A stretch of DNA of 64,000 bases from Vibrio sp. B1FLJ16 (GCF_905175385.1 NZ_HG992749.1:2046001-2110000), one strand, 5' to 3'. Counted from the first letter of the stretch, positions 7,940 through 17,703 are shown. Notes: generated by a model from the letters alone, not told the origin. Numbers and translations: made by a program.

Positions 7940-8579
7940 ATGCAAACTTTAGAGCTAGCGATCTTCTTACAGTTTTTTTTTAGGTCTGGTCGCGGCAGTA
8001 AACCCTGTGGGTATCATGCCTGTATTCGTATCTTTAACCGGGCATATGACTCCGGAAGAAAAGAGAAAAACCGCCACCACAGCCAACATTGCTGTTGCCA
8101 TCATCCTCTGTATTTCATTATTGGCAGGTCAGTTGCTATTAGATATGTTCAGTATTTCTCTGGATTCGTTCAGAGTTGCAGGCGGGTTGCTACTATTAAG
8201 CATCGCGTTCTCAATGATGAGCGGTAAGCTGGGTGAAGATAAACAGAACAAACAGGAAAAAACGGAGTACGTGAGCCGCGAACAGATCGGTGTTGTTCCG
8301 TTAGCGATGCCCCTGATGGCCGGGCCGGGTGCTATCAGCTCTACCATCGTTTATGGCGCGCGCTATCCAACCATGCTGGATACTGTAGGTATCAGTATTA
8401 CCATCGGCGTGTTCTGTTTCTGCTCTTGGTTGTTATTTCGTTCCGCGCCTTTAATCGTGCGATTTTTAGGTCAGACTGGCATCAACGTCATCACCCGTAT
8501 TATGGGTTTGATCCTAGGTGCGCTCGGTATTGAGTTTATTGCGAATGGATTGCGCAACCTGTTTCCCGGATTAGCCTGA
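7940..8579 (+). pseudogene. ychE: YchE/MarC-family membrane protein, frameshifted at a T9 tract
   Basis: The first 14 codons from the ATG at 7940 read MQTLELAIFLQFFF. A run of nine T (7973-7981) then puts the rest in another frame, where GLVAAVNPVGIMPVF continues to the stop at 8579. Removing one T gives a 212-residue protein very like E. coli YchE (215 residues), including SGKLGEDKQNKQEK, PLMAGPGAISSTIV and QTGINVITRIMG. MarC-family proteins are six-helix inner-membrane proteins of unknown transport role. The position beside adhE is conserved in E. coli. The break may be a sequencing error, a real mutation, or slippage in transcription or translation. Codon sense after the tract is fully preserved, which argues against an old pseudogene. 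Confidence 0.8.
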
Positions 8580-8614
8580 TTTTCTATAAACTTGTATGAT
8601 AGAGCGATTCAATA

Positions 8615-9481
8615 ATGGATCGCTTTGTCATGAAGACTCATTCTCTCAAAAACACACTCTACGTTACGATTTTTGGTACACACACCAAAGCCGGGCGTAC
8701 GTTCGATATCGCACTCATCATCGCGATCATCTGCTCTCTGATTATACTCATACTCGACTCTATCCCGTCTGTAAGTGCAAAATGGGCACAAGAGCTCAAG
8801 TATATGGAATATACCTTTACAGGTTTGTTCACGATTGAATATTTACTGCGCTTATATTGCTCACCTAAACCCGCCGCTTATGCAAAAAGCTTCTACGGTG
8901 TTGTTGATTTACTCGCAATACTGCCAACCTACTTAGTATTGTTCTTCCCGTCGGCGTCATTTATGGGGGTAATAAGAGCAATCCGGGTAATGCGTATTTT
9001 CCGGATCCTAAAGCTGGTTCGATATCTACAAGATTCAAATGTTCTTCTTCGTTCGTTGCTCATGGCTCGCAGGAAAATATTTATATTTTTTAGTGCCGTT
9101 GCAATTCTTGTAACGATTTTTGGCTCACTGATTTTTATCGTAGAAGGGCCTGAAAATGGATTTACCAGTATTCCGAAAAGCATTTACTGGGCGATTGTGA
9201 CAATTACCACGGTTGGATATGGCGACTTGGTTCCGCAAACCAGCTTAGGTAAAGCGCTGGCATCCATGACAATGTTGCTTGGTTATTCAATCCTCGCCGT
9301 ACCAACAGGTATAGTAACCGCAGAACTCCATCAGGAAATGCAATCCCATAAAGTACTGGTTAAATGTCCTAACTGCTCACAGGCCGGTCATGATTCAGAC
9401 GCTATCTACTGCAAACATTGCGGCAGTGAGTTGGCCGACCCGGACAAACGAGTGGTATCGGTCGAGAGCAAAAGCGATTAG
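8615..9481 (+). CDS. Voltage-gated potassium-type ion channel with C-terminal zinc ribbon
   Basis: The 288-residue protein has a complete six-helix channel: S1 about 29-49, S2 65-82, S3 95-112, S4 with Arg/Lys every third residue (121-137, RAIRVMRIFRILKLVR), S5 152-176, pore and S6. The selectivity filter TVGYGD is at 199-204, so K+ is expected. After S6 a cytoplasmic tail holds C251-x2-C254 and C266-x2-C269, a small zinc-ribbon unusual for simple Kv channels. An alternative start at 8630 (MKTHS) is possible, since neither has a strong ribosome site. It starts 35 bases after ychE and may be cotranscribed with it. Physiological role is unknown. Confidence 0.85.
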   Translation: MDRFVMKTHSLKNTLYVTIFGTHTKAGRTFDIALIIAIICSLIILILDSIPSVSAKWAQELKYMEYTFTGLFTIEYLLRLYCSPKPAAYAKSFYGVVDLLAILPTYLVLFFPSASFMGVIRAIRVMRIFRILKLVRYLQDSNVLLRSLLMARRKIFIFFSAVAILVTIFGSLIFIVEGPENGFTSIPKSIYWAIVTITTVGYGDLVPQTSLGKALASMTMLLGYSILAVPTGIVTAELHQEMQSHKVLVKCPNCSQAGHDSDAIYCKHCGSELADPDKRVVSVESKSD

Positions 9482-9494
9482 AAGTTTTGATGAG

Positions 9495-11102
9495 CTAACA
9501 ATAACGCGGTTGGTTGTACTCAGCGGAGATAACAAATTTTTCTGGGGTATACACTTCATAGCCACCAGAAGGGTAACGATTTTTAGCTAGGTACATCATC
9601 TGATCTGCCTGACAGATTAGAGTATCTGCGTTACTTGAGTCTTTAGGGTACACTGCGACCCCGATACTTGGAGGCGCAACAGCAGTGACACCATTTTCTA
9701 GCAGGTGTGGCTCCGAAAGCGCCTTAATAACTTTTTCAGCTATGTTGTTAATAACAGAGGTGCATTCGATATTTTTCAGTAATATCGTGAATTCATCGCC
9801 CCCGACGCGAAAAATGTGATCAGAAGATCGAAACAATTTTTTAAGCCTCTGCCCGACATTTTTAATGATCTGATCGCCAGCTTTGTGGCCGAATTTATCA
9901 TTCGCCTCTTTAAACTTGTTGAGATCAAGATAAAACAGGACATGATTGGAATTGTCGTCGCAAGATTCACGATGGAGATTATCCAGACACTGGGTGAAAG
10001 AGCGACGGTTCGGGACTTCCGCCAGTAAATCGATATGCGCGTATTCGTAGAGCTTCTCATGCATCTCTTTCTGCTTCGAGATTTCCTGAAACGTTCCCAC
10101 AACCACTAAAGGTTGGTTGGTCTCTTTATCACGTTTAATAATGCGACCACGGATGAGTATCCATACCCAATGACCCCTTTCATGTTGCATCCTGACTTCG
10201 CTTTCATAGAACGCGTCTTCACCTTTTAAGTTGACTATATTACCAGGGTTAAAGTGGGACTTTTCCCAGTCACTCTGATGACAAATCCGCTGGGCCTTAG
10301 TCATATTCCATTTATTGAGAGGCCAGCCCTCAAAGCCTATTAGCGATAACGCTAAATCACTGACGGCCAGTCTGTCACTGTCAACAAACCACTCCCACGT
10401 ACCAACATTGGCGCCCCAAATTACATCGGATAAACGCTTTTTTTCTACTTCTAACAGGTATTTAGTTTTGCGCTGCAGCGACATCTGTCTTGCTAATGCG
10501 GCTGATAATGCTATGAGTAACAACGAGATAACCAAAAGAACTGCAACTTGCTGATGATACCTGACATTTAGCTCTTCAGCTTGTTCATTAATTACGTCTT
10601 CTAAGCGGTTTTGGTAATCCCATAATCCTTGTTGTGCTTTTTTAAACTCGGAAATATCACGAATGATCGAGTACAACAAGATTTCGCCATTATAGATAGT
10701 AGGTATTGAGGAGACTTCAACGGTTCTGAGTTCGTTGTTGGATAGACGGTGTGGGAAAATAAAGTAATTACGGTTTTCTTCTTTGGCTAACGCCATTTCT
10801 TTAGCAGTCGCTTCCCGGCTGAGTGCATTAATTTTAAAGACACTCATAGACTCTAACTGCGCAGTTGAGTAACCATAAAACTCACTTGCTGCACGGTTTG
10901 CTTTGATGATTTGACCATCGCCTGGTCTTATCAACAACATGATAACGTGGTGCTGTTCAAAAGCCTGCTGCCAGTTCAACGTAAAAGAAGATACAGGAAA
11001 ACTGAACAGTATCAGTACAAGAGTAATATAACTTTTAAAGCGACATCGTAGCTGCATAAAATGGCTTATCTTTTTCTGCTCAATGGGCAGAGGAAACATC
11101 AA
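9495..11102 (-). CDS. Membrane diguanylate cyclase with two PAS domains
   Basis: Residues 24-40 form a membrane anchor or signal. An extracytoplasmic PAS-like sensor (about 45-155) follows, then a short coiled coil, a second membrane helix (186-206), a cytoplasmic PAS/PAC domain (225-345) and a GGDEF domain (355-520). The active motif GGDEF (434-438) is intact, and an RxxD product-inhibition site (R425-D428) lies five residues before it, so it should make cyclic di-GMP and be feedback-inhibited. No EAL domain is present. Met16 (11057) is an alternative start. The gene ends 13 bases from the convergent channel gene. The signal sensed is unknown. Confidence 0.9.
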   Translation of the reverse strand: MMFPLPIEQKKISHFMQLRCRFKSYITLVLILFSFPVSSFTLNWQQAFEQHHVIMLLIRPGDGQIIKANRAASEFYGYSTAQLESMSVFKINALSREATAKEMALAKEENRNYFIFPHRLSNNELRTVEVSSIPTIYNGEILLYSIIRDISEFKKAQQGLWDYQNRLEDVINEQAEELNVRYHQQVAVLLVISLLLIALSAALARQMSLQRKTKYLLEVEKKRLSDVIWGANVGTWEWFVDSDRLAVSDLALSLIGFEGWPLNKWNMTKAQRICHQSDWEKSHFNPGNIVNLKGEDAFYESEVRMQHERGHWVWILIRGRIIKRDKETNQPLVVVGTFQEISKQKEMHEKLYEYAHIDLLAEVPNRRSFTQCLDNLHRESCDDNSNHVLFYLDLNKFKEANDKFGHKAGDQIIKNVGQRLKKLFRSSDHIFRVGGDEFTILLKNIECTSVINNIAEKVIKALSEPHLLENGVTAVAPPSIGVAVYPKDSSNADTLICQADQMMYLAKNRYPSGGYEVYTPEKFVISAEYNQPRYC

Positions 11103-11349
11103 AAGCTATCGTTTCCGACATTTATCAGTCACCCCTAATATACCCGGTAACAATAGCAGCAGCAGATTTGAATAAAATCAGAACAGCCCTACACACCCCG
11201 TAAGACTCCTCTGATTTCTTCATAATTCTTCATTAAATCATATAAGTAGTCATAATTATGAAGCACAAATGGTGTACGCCGTGAGGAAAGCCCTTAATTT
11301 GGTTCTTTGTTCATTGAATAGCCTGTAGTTCGAAAGTCTCTTCAGGAAA

Positions 11350-11374
11350 TAAAAAAGCGCCCTTTCGGACGCTT
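11350..11374 (-). terminator. Terminator of asd
   Basis: On the minus strand aagcgtcc / gggcgctt closes on a GAAA loop and is followed by TTTTTTATT, 28 bases after the asd stop. Confidence 0.85.
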
Positions 11375-11401
11375 CCACAATTAACTAACCATATGACCTA
11401 A

Positions 11402-12514
11402 TTACTTCTCAGCAAGAATGATTCTCAGTGTACGACGTAGAGGCTCTGCCGCACCCCAAAGTAACTGGTCACCGACAGTGAATGCATTCAGGAAGTCATC
11501 GCCCATCGCCATCTTGCGCAGACGACCTACTGGCACAGACATAGTGCCGGTTACTTTCGCTGGAGATAGCTCTTGCGCCGTGATATCACGCTCGTTTGGA
11601 ATCACTTTCACCCAATCGTTATGGTTCGCAATGATCTCTTCGATTTCATCCATTGGCACGTTTTGTTTCAGTTTGATAGTCAACGCCTGTGAGTGACAAC
11701 GCATCGCACCAATACGAACACATGTACCATCAATCGGAACCGGTGAGCTTTGAGATCCAAGAATCTTGTTCGCTTCTACACCCGCTTTCCACTCTTCTTT
11801 GCTCTGGCCGTTTTCACGCTTAACATCGATCCAAGGGATTAGGGAACCAGCAAGAGGCACGCCGAACTTATCAGTTGGGAAAGATGAGCTACGCATTGTG
11901 TCTGCAACTTTCTTATCGATATCAAGAATAGAACTCGCTGGGTTTGCTAACTCTGAGCTTACAGAGTCGTTAATAACGCCCATTTGTGAGATCAACTCGC
12001 GCATGTTTTGCGCACCTGCACCAGAGGCAGCCTGGTACGTCATCGCACTCGTCCACTCAACCAGACCTTTTTCGAACAAGCCGCCAAGACCCATCAGCAT
12101 CAAGCTTACGGTACAGTTACCACCAACAAACGTGTTAGTGCCACCATGAATACCCTGCTGGATTTGCTTCAGGTTCACAGGATCTAGAGTGATGATGGAA
12201 TCTTCTGCCATACGTAATGTAGAAGCCGCATCAATCCAATAACCTTTCCAACCTGCTTGGCGAAGTGCCGGATAAACTTTCTCAGTGTAGCTGCCACCTT
12301 GACACGTAATCACTGCATCAAGCTGTTTTAAACTTTCAATATCAAACGCGTCTTGTAGCAAGCCGGCGTCTTTTCCTAAGTTAGGAGCAGGAATACCAAC
12401 TTGAGAAGTGCTGTAGAATACTGGTTCGATCAGATCGAAGTCTTTTTCTTCAACCATACGCTGCATCAGGACTGAACCTACCATACCGCGCCAACCAACT
12501 AAACCAACTCTCAT
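11402..12514 (-). CDS. asd: Aspartate-semialdehyde dehydrogenase (enteric type)
   Basis: The 370-residue enzyme reduces aspartyl phosphate to aspartate semialdehyde with NADPH, feeding lysine, diaminopimelate, threonine and methionine synthesis. The glycine-rich NADP loop GWRGMVGS is at residues 7-14. The catalytic Cys134 is in GGNCTVSLM, and the catalytic His region lies in [11 protein letters not shown]. Length fits the E. coli Asd (367). It is monocistronic, with its own terminator and a 309-base upstream region. A second enzyme of the other subtype is encoded at 56780-57793; V. cholerae is known to carry the same pair. Confidence 0.97.
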   Translation of the reverse strand: MRVGLVGWRGMVGSVLMQRMVEEKDFDLIEPVFYSTSQVGIPAPNLGKDAGLLQDAFDIESLKQLDAVITCQGGSYTEKVYPALRQAGWKGYWIDAASTLRMAEDSIITLDPVNLKQIQQGIHGGTNTFVGGNCTVSLMLMGLGGLFEKGLVEWTSAMTYQAASGAGAQNMRELISQMGVINDSVSSELANPASSILDIDKKVADTMRSSSFPTDKFGVPLAGSLIPWIDVKRENGQSKEEWKAGVEANKILGSQSSPVPIDGTCVRIGAMRCHSQALTIKLKQNVPMDEIEEIIANHNDWVKVIPNERDITAQELSPAKVTGTMSVPVGRLRKMAMGDDFLNAFTVGDQLLWGAAEPLRRTLRIILAEK

Positions 12515-12823
12515 CGCCTTAACTCTCCATGTATTAAAAACCTTCCCCCATAGTTCAATTTTCGCAGAAAAATCTCAACCCCTATTTTGTAAAAAGGCAT
12601 AATTTTTAACCTTTTCTGTCGAAAAATCATACTAAACCTATTTTTTGAAGAGTTAGGTTTGGAAAATTCGCAATTTGCAAGTATGAAAAGTTATTTTGAT
12701 TAAAGATTGGTCATACCAGAAATTCTGCGTCAACAACCCAGTAGCCGGATACAAACTGGGGAGGGTATATACCCAATATAAAAAAGAGCACTTTCGCGCT
12801 CTTTTGGGATTCACAAATCAGAA
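12515..12823. other. Upstream region of asd
   Basis: About 310 bases without a gene. The right end holds the terminator of the leftward lipoprotein gene. The rest is AT-rich and presumably contains the asd promoter and leader. I looked for a lysine riboswitch-like structure and could not support one. Confidence 0.5.
12776..12805 (-). terminator. Terminator of the lipoprotein gene
   Basis: The 8-bp stem aaaagagc / gctctttt (12782-12789 with 12798-12805) has an 8-base loop. It is followed on the minus strand by a T-rich run, 19 bases after the stop. Confidence 0.75.
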
Positions 12824-13981
12824 TTAACTCTGTTTCGCTTTCGCGATTGCCCGCTTACCTAACAGATAACCAAGCCCAAGCGGGGCAAAGAAGATAGCGA
12901 CAATAAACAGAATGAAGTAGATGATAGTGCTTTTTACGAGCTCAATAACCTTGTTCATAGCCAAGTCCACCACTTGCTGAGAAACACGGTCGATGTCTTG
13001 TGCAAACTGTTCACGCTCATGAGTAATAATCAGTGCGATTTCCTTACGCTCTCTGGCCACCATATCTTCAAGTGCCTGACGCTCTTCGCTGAGCTGGGAC
13101 AGGCGTTCCTCCGTTTTCTGGTCAATATCTTCAACCAAAGGCTGCAATTCCACTGCCATTTGTTCCGCAAGGTAACGCATGTATTCGGGATTGTTGTCGA
13201 TAAAGTCCCTCATGGAGTCTGCAGTGACTTGCAAGCTACTCAGCGCTGCATTGACTTTTTCGATACTGGCCGAGCTGTTGAGTGCAAGTAACTGAGCCTT
13301 CCATGTCATAATCTTTGGCGTTTGCTGAGACGCCAAGCTCAGACGATCAGAAACATCGCCTAATGCTTCTGGCATCGTTCCCAACGTTGTGACCGCTTCT
13401 TCCTCACTGATCTGGCTGAATGCCAACCACGCGCGGTAAGCCGGAGTCCTGATCATACTCAGATCAACGAATGGATGCTGCCTGACAAAGTCCGCTACGA
13501 AGCGTTTTGTATTGTCGTAAACGTCCGGCTTTAATACAGACTGAGCTAGCTTATCCGCTTCATACGCCAAATTTTCGGAAACTCTTTTCGCTTCATCTGT
13601 CGCAAATAAGCTACTGCCCGCTCCTGTAGAATAAAACTCGTCGATTTGATGGACGAATACCCAAGTATCAATCAGCCCGGCCATTGGTGTTACTTGATAA
13701 GCCGATGCCTGTATGCCTTCTTCCGCATTAATTTTCCAAAGCAGTATGTAAGATTGGTGAATTTGATCTTTTGAGTCATATTGCTCTTGCATAGAATCCG
13801 CGGCTTGCTCTATCTGAGCAAATGACTGCGCTGCATACTCTCGCGTCAATATCCTCATATTAAGCTCTTGTTTGGTGAGCGGAACAGTTTGGCTATCAAT
13901 TTTCACTTCTAATAGTGAGCATCCGGATAGAGTCATAGCCAGCCATAGAACCATCATTGAAATAAATCGATGAGCAGACAT
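12824..13981 (-). CDS. Lipoprotein with coiled coil and C-terminal membrane helix, unknown function
   Basis: The 385-residue protein begins with a lipoprotein signal peptide ending LAMTLSGC (lipidated Cys at about 21). A longer in-frame start at 14062 is rejected because AAAGG lies just before the ATG at 13981 and the signal peptide begins there. A mainly helical domain follows (30-275), then a strong coiled coil (about 280-350, with QKTEERLSQLSEERQALED) and a C-terminal hydrophobic helix (STIIYFILFIVAIFFAPLG) with a basic tail. Lipid at one end and a membrane helix at the other would anchor both ends. I recognise no named family. It has its own terminator. Confidence 0.8.
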   Translation of the reverse strand: MSAHRFISMMVLWLAMTLSGCSLLEVKIDSQTVPLTKQELNMRILTREYAAQSFAQIEQAADSMQEQYDSKDQIHQSYILLWKINAEEGIQASAYQVTPMAGLIDTWVFVHQIDEFYSTGAGSSLFATDEAKRVSENLAYEADKLAQSVLKPDVYDNTKRFVADFVRQHPFVDLSMIRTPAYRAWLAFSQISEEEAVTTLGTMPEALGDVSDRLSLASQQTPKIMTWKAQLLALNSSASIEKVNAALSSLQVTADSMRDFIDNNPEYMRYLAEQMAVELQPLVEDIDQKTEERLSQLSEERQALEDMVARERKEIALIITHEREQFAQDIDRVSQQVVDLAMNKVIELVKSTIIYFILFIVAIFFAPLGLGYLLGKRAIAKAKQS

Positions 13982-14404
13982 GGTATTACCTTTAGTAATT
14001 GGTGTGGAACAGGAATCAAGACGAACCGGTAAACCAGTTCGGATATGTCTTGAATACCTCAACCTCTGGCCTTTTAAGTCAGAGTAATATCAATATCTTA
14101 GCGTAATGTATCTCTTTTCATTTTTGAGAAAGTTAACAGCAAAAAAAGTTAGAGAGATTCATGTTTGAAGTTGTTTTATTTTTGTCCGGAATACTGGTCA
14201 CGTGTCATCACTTCACAGTACAAGTATACACGTATACACAACTCTTCTATAAACCTAACTTTCAGCCTCTCAACTAACATAACTTTTATATTCTTATTAA
14301 TAACAAGGATATATCATGAAAGAGGAATTGGATCTGTTGCATACAAAAAAAGAGAGCCAATGGCTCTCTTTATCTGAAGTTGATATACCTAGATTTAGGT
14401 TAGA
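13982..14404. other. Intergenic region between yejK and the lipoprotein gene
   Basis: About 420 AT-rich bases hold the lipoprotein promoter side and, at 14345-14371, the yejK terminator. Short open frames occur but lack ribosome sites and protein-like composition. I see no RNA gene. Confidence 0.5.
14345..14371 (-). terminator. Terminator of yejK
   Basis: An 11-bp near-perfect palindrome (14349-14359 with 14361-14371) is followed on the minus strand by TTTT, 34 bases after the yejK stop. Confidence 0.8.
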
Positions 14405-15403
14405 TTAGTTGCGGCTCAACTGATCTTTTAAGTTTGGTGGCGTACCTTTGATGGTTAATGTGTCCGTTTCTGGATCGTAAAAGATACGTTCGCCCAGCAA
14501 CAAACTATCAAAGCTGATATTCAAACCACCACCAGCACCAACAAATTTGGTCAGTTTACGTACCGTCGCGCGGTCACCAGGGAAAGACTCCTCAAGTTCG
14601 TAGCCTTGTTCTTTGGTGAAATCCATAAAACTGGTGCCATCCTGACTTGCTGGTAACTCCCCAGAAAGCTCAGAGATTTGAACTTCATCGCCAGATTTAA
14701 TCTGCTCGTTACAGTAATCGTAAACTTGCTTTTTGTATTCGTTAACTTCTTGCTTTTCTAGTTTCGAGTCCGCACAAAAATCATCCACAGCTTGCATCAA
14801 TACTAAGTTTTGTTGCTTGGTATCTAAACCAATGTCAGCCTGGAGAAAATCCAGGAAAAAGTCTGCAACTTTACGACCTACTCTACCTTTAATGTATTGC
14901 AAGTAACGATTAGATTCTTTGTCAGTCTCATAACTAGAAAGATCGATACGCGCAGCGATATCCATTTTTGTAATGTCGAGATAGTCAGTTGCACTGATAT
15001 CCAGACCTTCTGTCACTTTCAGGCTTTGGTTCATCGGCAAAATACCAATAAACAGATAGTCCGTCGCCAGACTCTGGTATTCAGCGAAAACTAAAATCCC
15101 TTCATCGGCAAAAGGATACTTAATCAACTCTTCTTTCAGTCGATTTGCACTGATTTGTGAGAAGTCATAAAAATCTCGCTCACCTTTGCGCATTTCTTGA
15201 AGCCAAAATTGGAATTCGCTGTCTGACTGGAAAGCACCAAAACCTTTACCAGCTTTAGAATGGAATACTCGATGAAGTTCAGCGACCAGATTTTCAGTAG
15301 AAGCATCGTTTTCTAGAGATGCCGGACGAAGGTTAACAACCAGTTCGTCCTGATCGTTTTTACATAGTTGATGCAGAATAACGTTTGAAAGATGAAGGCT
15401 CAT
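14405..15403 (-). CDS. yejK: Nucleoid-associated protein NdpA/YejK
   Basis: The 332-residue protein matches the NdpA/YejK family throughout (E. coli 335 residues): N-terminal VILHQLCKNDQDELVVNLR, central GILPMNQSLKVTEGLDI and C-terminal GERIFYDPETDTLTIKG. It is a cytoplasmic protein found on the nucleoid; a precise biochemical role is not established. It is divergent from yejL-yejM, the arrangement conserved in enterics and Vibrio. The 85-base gap between the divergent starts must contain both promoters. No motif is altered. Confidence 0.95.
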   Translation of the reverse strand: MSLHLSNVILHQLCKNDQDELVVNLRPASLENDASTENLVAELHRVFHSKAGKGFGAFQSDSEFQFWLQEMRKGERDFYDFSQISANRLKEELIKYPFADEGILVFAEYQSLATDYLFIGILPMNQSLKVTEGLDISATDYLDITKMDIAARIDLSSYETDKESNRYLQYIKGRVGRKVADFFLDFLQADIGLDTKQQNLVLMQAVDDFCADSKLEKQEVNEYKKQVYDYCNEQIKSGDEVQISELSGELPASQDGTSFMDFTKEQGYELEESFPGDRATVRKLTKFVGAGGGLNISFDSLLLGERIFYDPETDTLTIKGTPPNLKDQLSRN

Positions 15404-15488
15404 AGTGATTTTATCTTGCTACAAGGTTTTAGTTGATGGGCATTGTAGGTTATCATAAGCCGCTTTTACTATCATTATTAGAGTCTTT

Positions 15489-15716
15489 ATGCCGATTACA
15501 TCTAAATATACTGACGAACAAGTAGAGAAAATTCTTGCAGAAGTTGCATTAGTTCTTGAAAAACATGCAGCTTCTCCTGAGTTAACGCTAATGATTGCAG
15601 GAAATATAGCAACCAATGTCTTAAATCAACGTGTTGCCGCTTCACAACGTAAAGTGATTGCTGAAAAATTTGCACAGGCACTGATGTCTTCATTAGAAAC
15701 ACCAAAAACACATTAA
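15489..15716 (+). CDS. yejL: YejL family protein (DUF1414)
   Basis: This 75-residue helical protein matches the YejL/DUF1414 family ([27 protein letters not shown] and [12 protein letters not shown]). The family has a solved dimeric helical fold but no known activity. It begins 22 bases before yejM's start region and almost certainly shares a transcript with it, as in E. coli. The ATG at 15489 is the only sensible start. Confidence 0.93.
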   Translation: MPITSKYTDEQVEKILAEVALVLEKHAASPELTLMIAGNIATNVLNQRVAASQRKVIAEKFAQALMSSLETPKTH

Positions 15717-15738
15717 TAACGGATAATTAGACACATAC

Positions 15739-17547
15739 ATGGTAGACAGCGGAAACTCATACGGCGAACGTGTATCTCGACTGGTAGGTTGGGGACACTG
15801 GTTTGCATTCTTCAACATTGTCGCTTCAATGTTGATAGGCACACGCTATATCGTTCAATCACCTTGGCCTGAGACCTTATTGGGTCAGTTATATCTGGCA
15901 ATATCTTGGGTTGGACATTTTGGCTTTCTGGTTTTCGCTCTATACCTGTTAGTGCTATTCCCGTTGACGTTTGTCCTGCCATCCCGGAAATTATTCCGTT
16001 TGGTGGCAGTGATTTTCGCCACAGTCGGACAAACAATCTTATTGGTTGATACCCAAGCGTATCAGTCGATCAACTTGCACCTCAACCCTGTCGTTTGGGA
16101 GCTCCTGTTCAGCGATGATAAAAGTGCGTTAGGCGCAGATCTGCAACACCTTTTTGTTGTAATGCCGTTTATCTTCCTGATCCAGCTTGCCCTATCAGAA
16201 TGGGTCTGGCGACAACAGCGTAAACTCTCTCACAAACATATTGGGCGTCCAATCGCTATTCTGTTCTTTTTGAGTTTTATTGCCAGCCACCTTATTTATA
16301 TTTGGGCAGACGCGTACTTCTACAATCCGATCACGAATCAACGAGCTAACTTCCCGTTGTCATACCCGATGACAGCAAAAAGCTTTATGGAAAGACATGG
16401 TTTGCTCGATCGTGAAGAATACCTTAAACGCTTAGCTGAAAATCACGGCAATGCGGAACTGGTGAACTACCCACTTGAGAAACTCGAGTTTAGCCGCCGC
16501 GTAAACAAGCTAAATGTACTGCTGATCAGTGTGAACAATCTGCGTGGGGATGCGTTAAATCAAGAAGAGATGCCAAACCTTTATGACTTTGCGCAGAACA
16601 GTCAGAACTTCCGTAACCATTACAGCTCAAGTAATGACACCTATGGTGCATTTGGTCTGTTCTACGGATTACCAACCAGCTACGCTTCCAGCATTCAGGC
16701 ACAAGGCACTTCACCAGTAATCCTTGATGTGCTGAAAGATCAGGGCTACAGCTTTGGTTTGTTCAGTGGCAATGGCTTTGAAGACGACCTTTATTCGGAA
16801 ATTATCTTCAAAAACCAAGACCTGTCAGAACAACTTGGCGACAAACAAACGCGAACTGACAGCCAGTCCATCTCTGACTGGAAAACTTGGTTGGCCAACA
16901 ACGCCCAACAGCCATGGTTTAGCTTTATCGAAGTAACCGCAGTGGATAACTTTGAATCAGTGCATTCCAACGCATCTGAAGAAGTACCAGCAAGTGAGCG
17001 GTTTAAAAAAGCTTATGAGCATGCGGTTAACTCGGCTGATAAAACCGTAGCCGACATCATCAGTGAACTTAAAGAAACAAACCTGCTGACCAATACGATT
17101 GTTATCATTACCTCAAACCATGGTAGTGAGTTCAACGAGACAAACACCAACAGTTGGGGCGCAAGCAGCAACTACAGCCGTTATCAGTTACAGGTACCGA
17201 TGGTAATTCATTGGCCTGGAAGACTGGCTGGCGATTTTACTCATAATACCAGCCACTTAGATCTTTCGGTGACCTTGCTACAAGACATGCTGGGAGTGTC
17301 TTCTAACCCAAGTGACTACAGTAGTGGTCGTAACCTATTTGATGAAAGTCGCCGACGCTGGATACTTTCCGGTGATACGCGTGAACTGGCGTTGATAACC
17401 GGCACGCAAACAACTGTGATAGATAAGTTTGGCAACTACAAGTTATACGACAAAGATTACAAACGTCTGCGTGATGAAACGCCGAAGATGCCAGTATTAA
17501 TGCAGGGTCTGACTGAGTTACAACGTTTCTATTCCAAGAACGATTGA
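15739..17547 (+). CDS. yejM: Inner-membrane LPS regulator YejM/PbgA (LapC)
   Basis: The 602-residue protein has five N-terminal membrane helices (about residues 20-190, DUF3413) followed by a periplasmic sulfatase-like domain (about 250-590). The usual sulfatase metal/nucleophile motif is not intact, as in known YejM, so it is not an enzyme. In E. coli it senses LPS and, with LapB and FtsH, sets the stability of LpxC. Length is close to the E. coli protein (586). It follows yejL by 22 bases and ends at a strong terminator, defining a two-gene operon. Confidence 0.95.
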   Translation: MVDSGNSYGERVSRLVGWGHWFAFFNIVASMLIGTRYIVQSPWPETLLGQLYLAISWVGHFGFLVFALYLLVLFPLTFVLPSRKLFRLVAVIFATVGQTILLVDTQAYQSINLHLNPVVWELLFSDDKSALGADLQHLFVVMPFIFLIQLALSEWVWRQQRKLSHKHIGRPIAILFFLSFIASHLIYIWADAYFYNPITNQRANFPLSYPMTAKSFMERHGLLDREEYLKRLAENHGNAELVNYPLEKLEFSRRVNKLNVLLISVNNLRGDALNQEEMPNLYDFAQNSQNFRNHYSSSNDTYGAFGLFYGLPTSYASSIQAQGTSPVILDVLKDQGYSFGLFSGNGFEDDLYSEIIFKNQDLSEQLGDKQTRTDSQSISDWKTWLANNAQQPWFSFIEVTAVDNFESVHSNASEEVPASERFKKAYEHAVNSADKTVADIISELKETNLLTNTIVIITSNHGSEFNETNTNSWGASSNYSRYQLQVPMVIHWPGRLAGDFTHNTSHLDLSVTLLQDMLGVSSNPSDYSSGRNLFDESRRRWILSGDTRELALITGTQTTVIDKFGNYKLYDKDYKRLRDETPKMPVLMQGLTELQRFYSKND

Positions 17548-17571
17548 TACAAGTTAACAACCTCACATCAC

Positions 17572-17602
17572 AAAAAGCTCTCCTCTTGAGAGCTTTTTGT
17601 TT
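17572..17602 (+). terminator. Terminator of yejLM
   Basis: The 11-bp stem aaaaagctctc / gagagcttttt has a 5-base loop, 24 bases after the yejM stop, followed by T-rich DNA. Confidence 0.9.
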
Positions 17603-17703
17603 ATTAAAACAACAAACAACACAAAATTGATCAGTAAACATCCAAACAAACAGATTTAGGGTTTACAACCTTTTCAAAGCCTAATATTATCCTGACCAAC
17701 AAC

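Noticed and set aside
12515..12780. Lysine riboswitch before asd
   Set aside because: I could not build the conserved multi-helix core from the sequence, and no clear anti-terminator pair is present.
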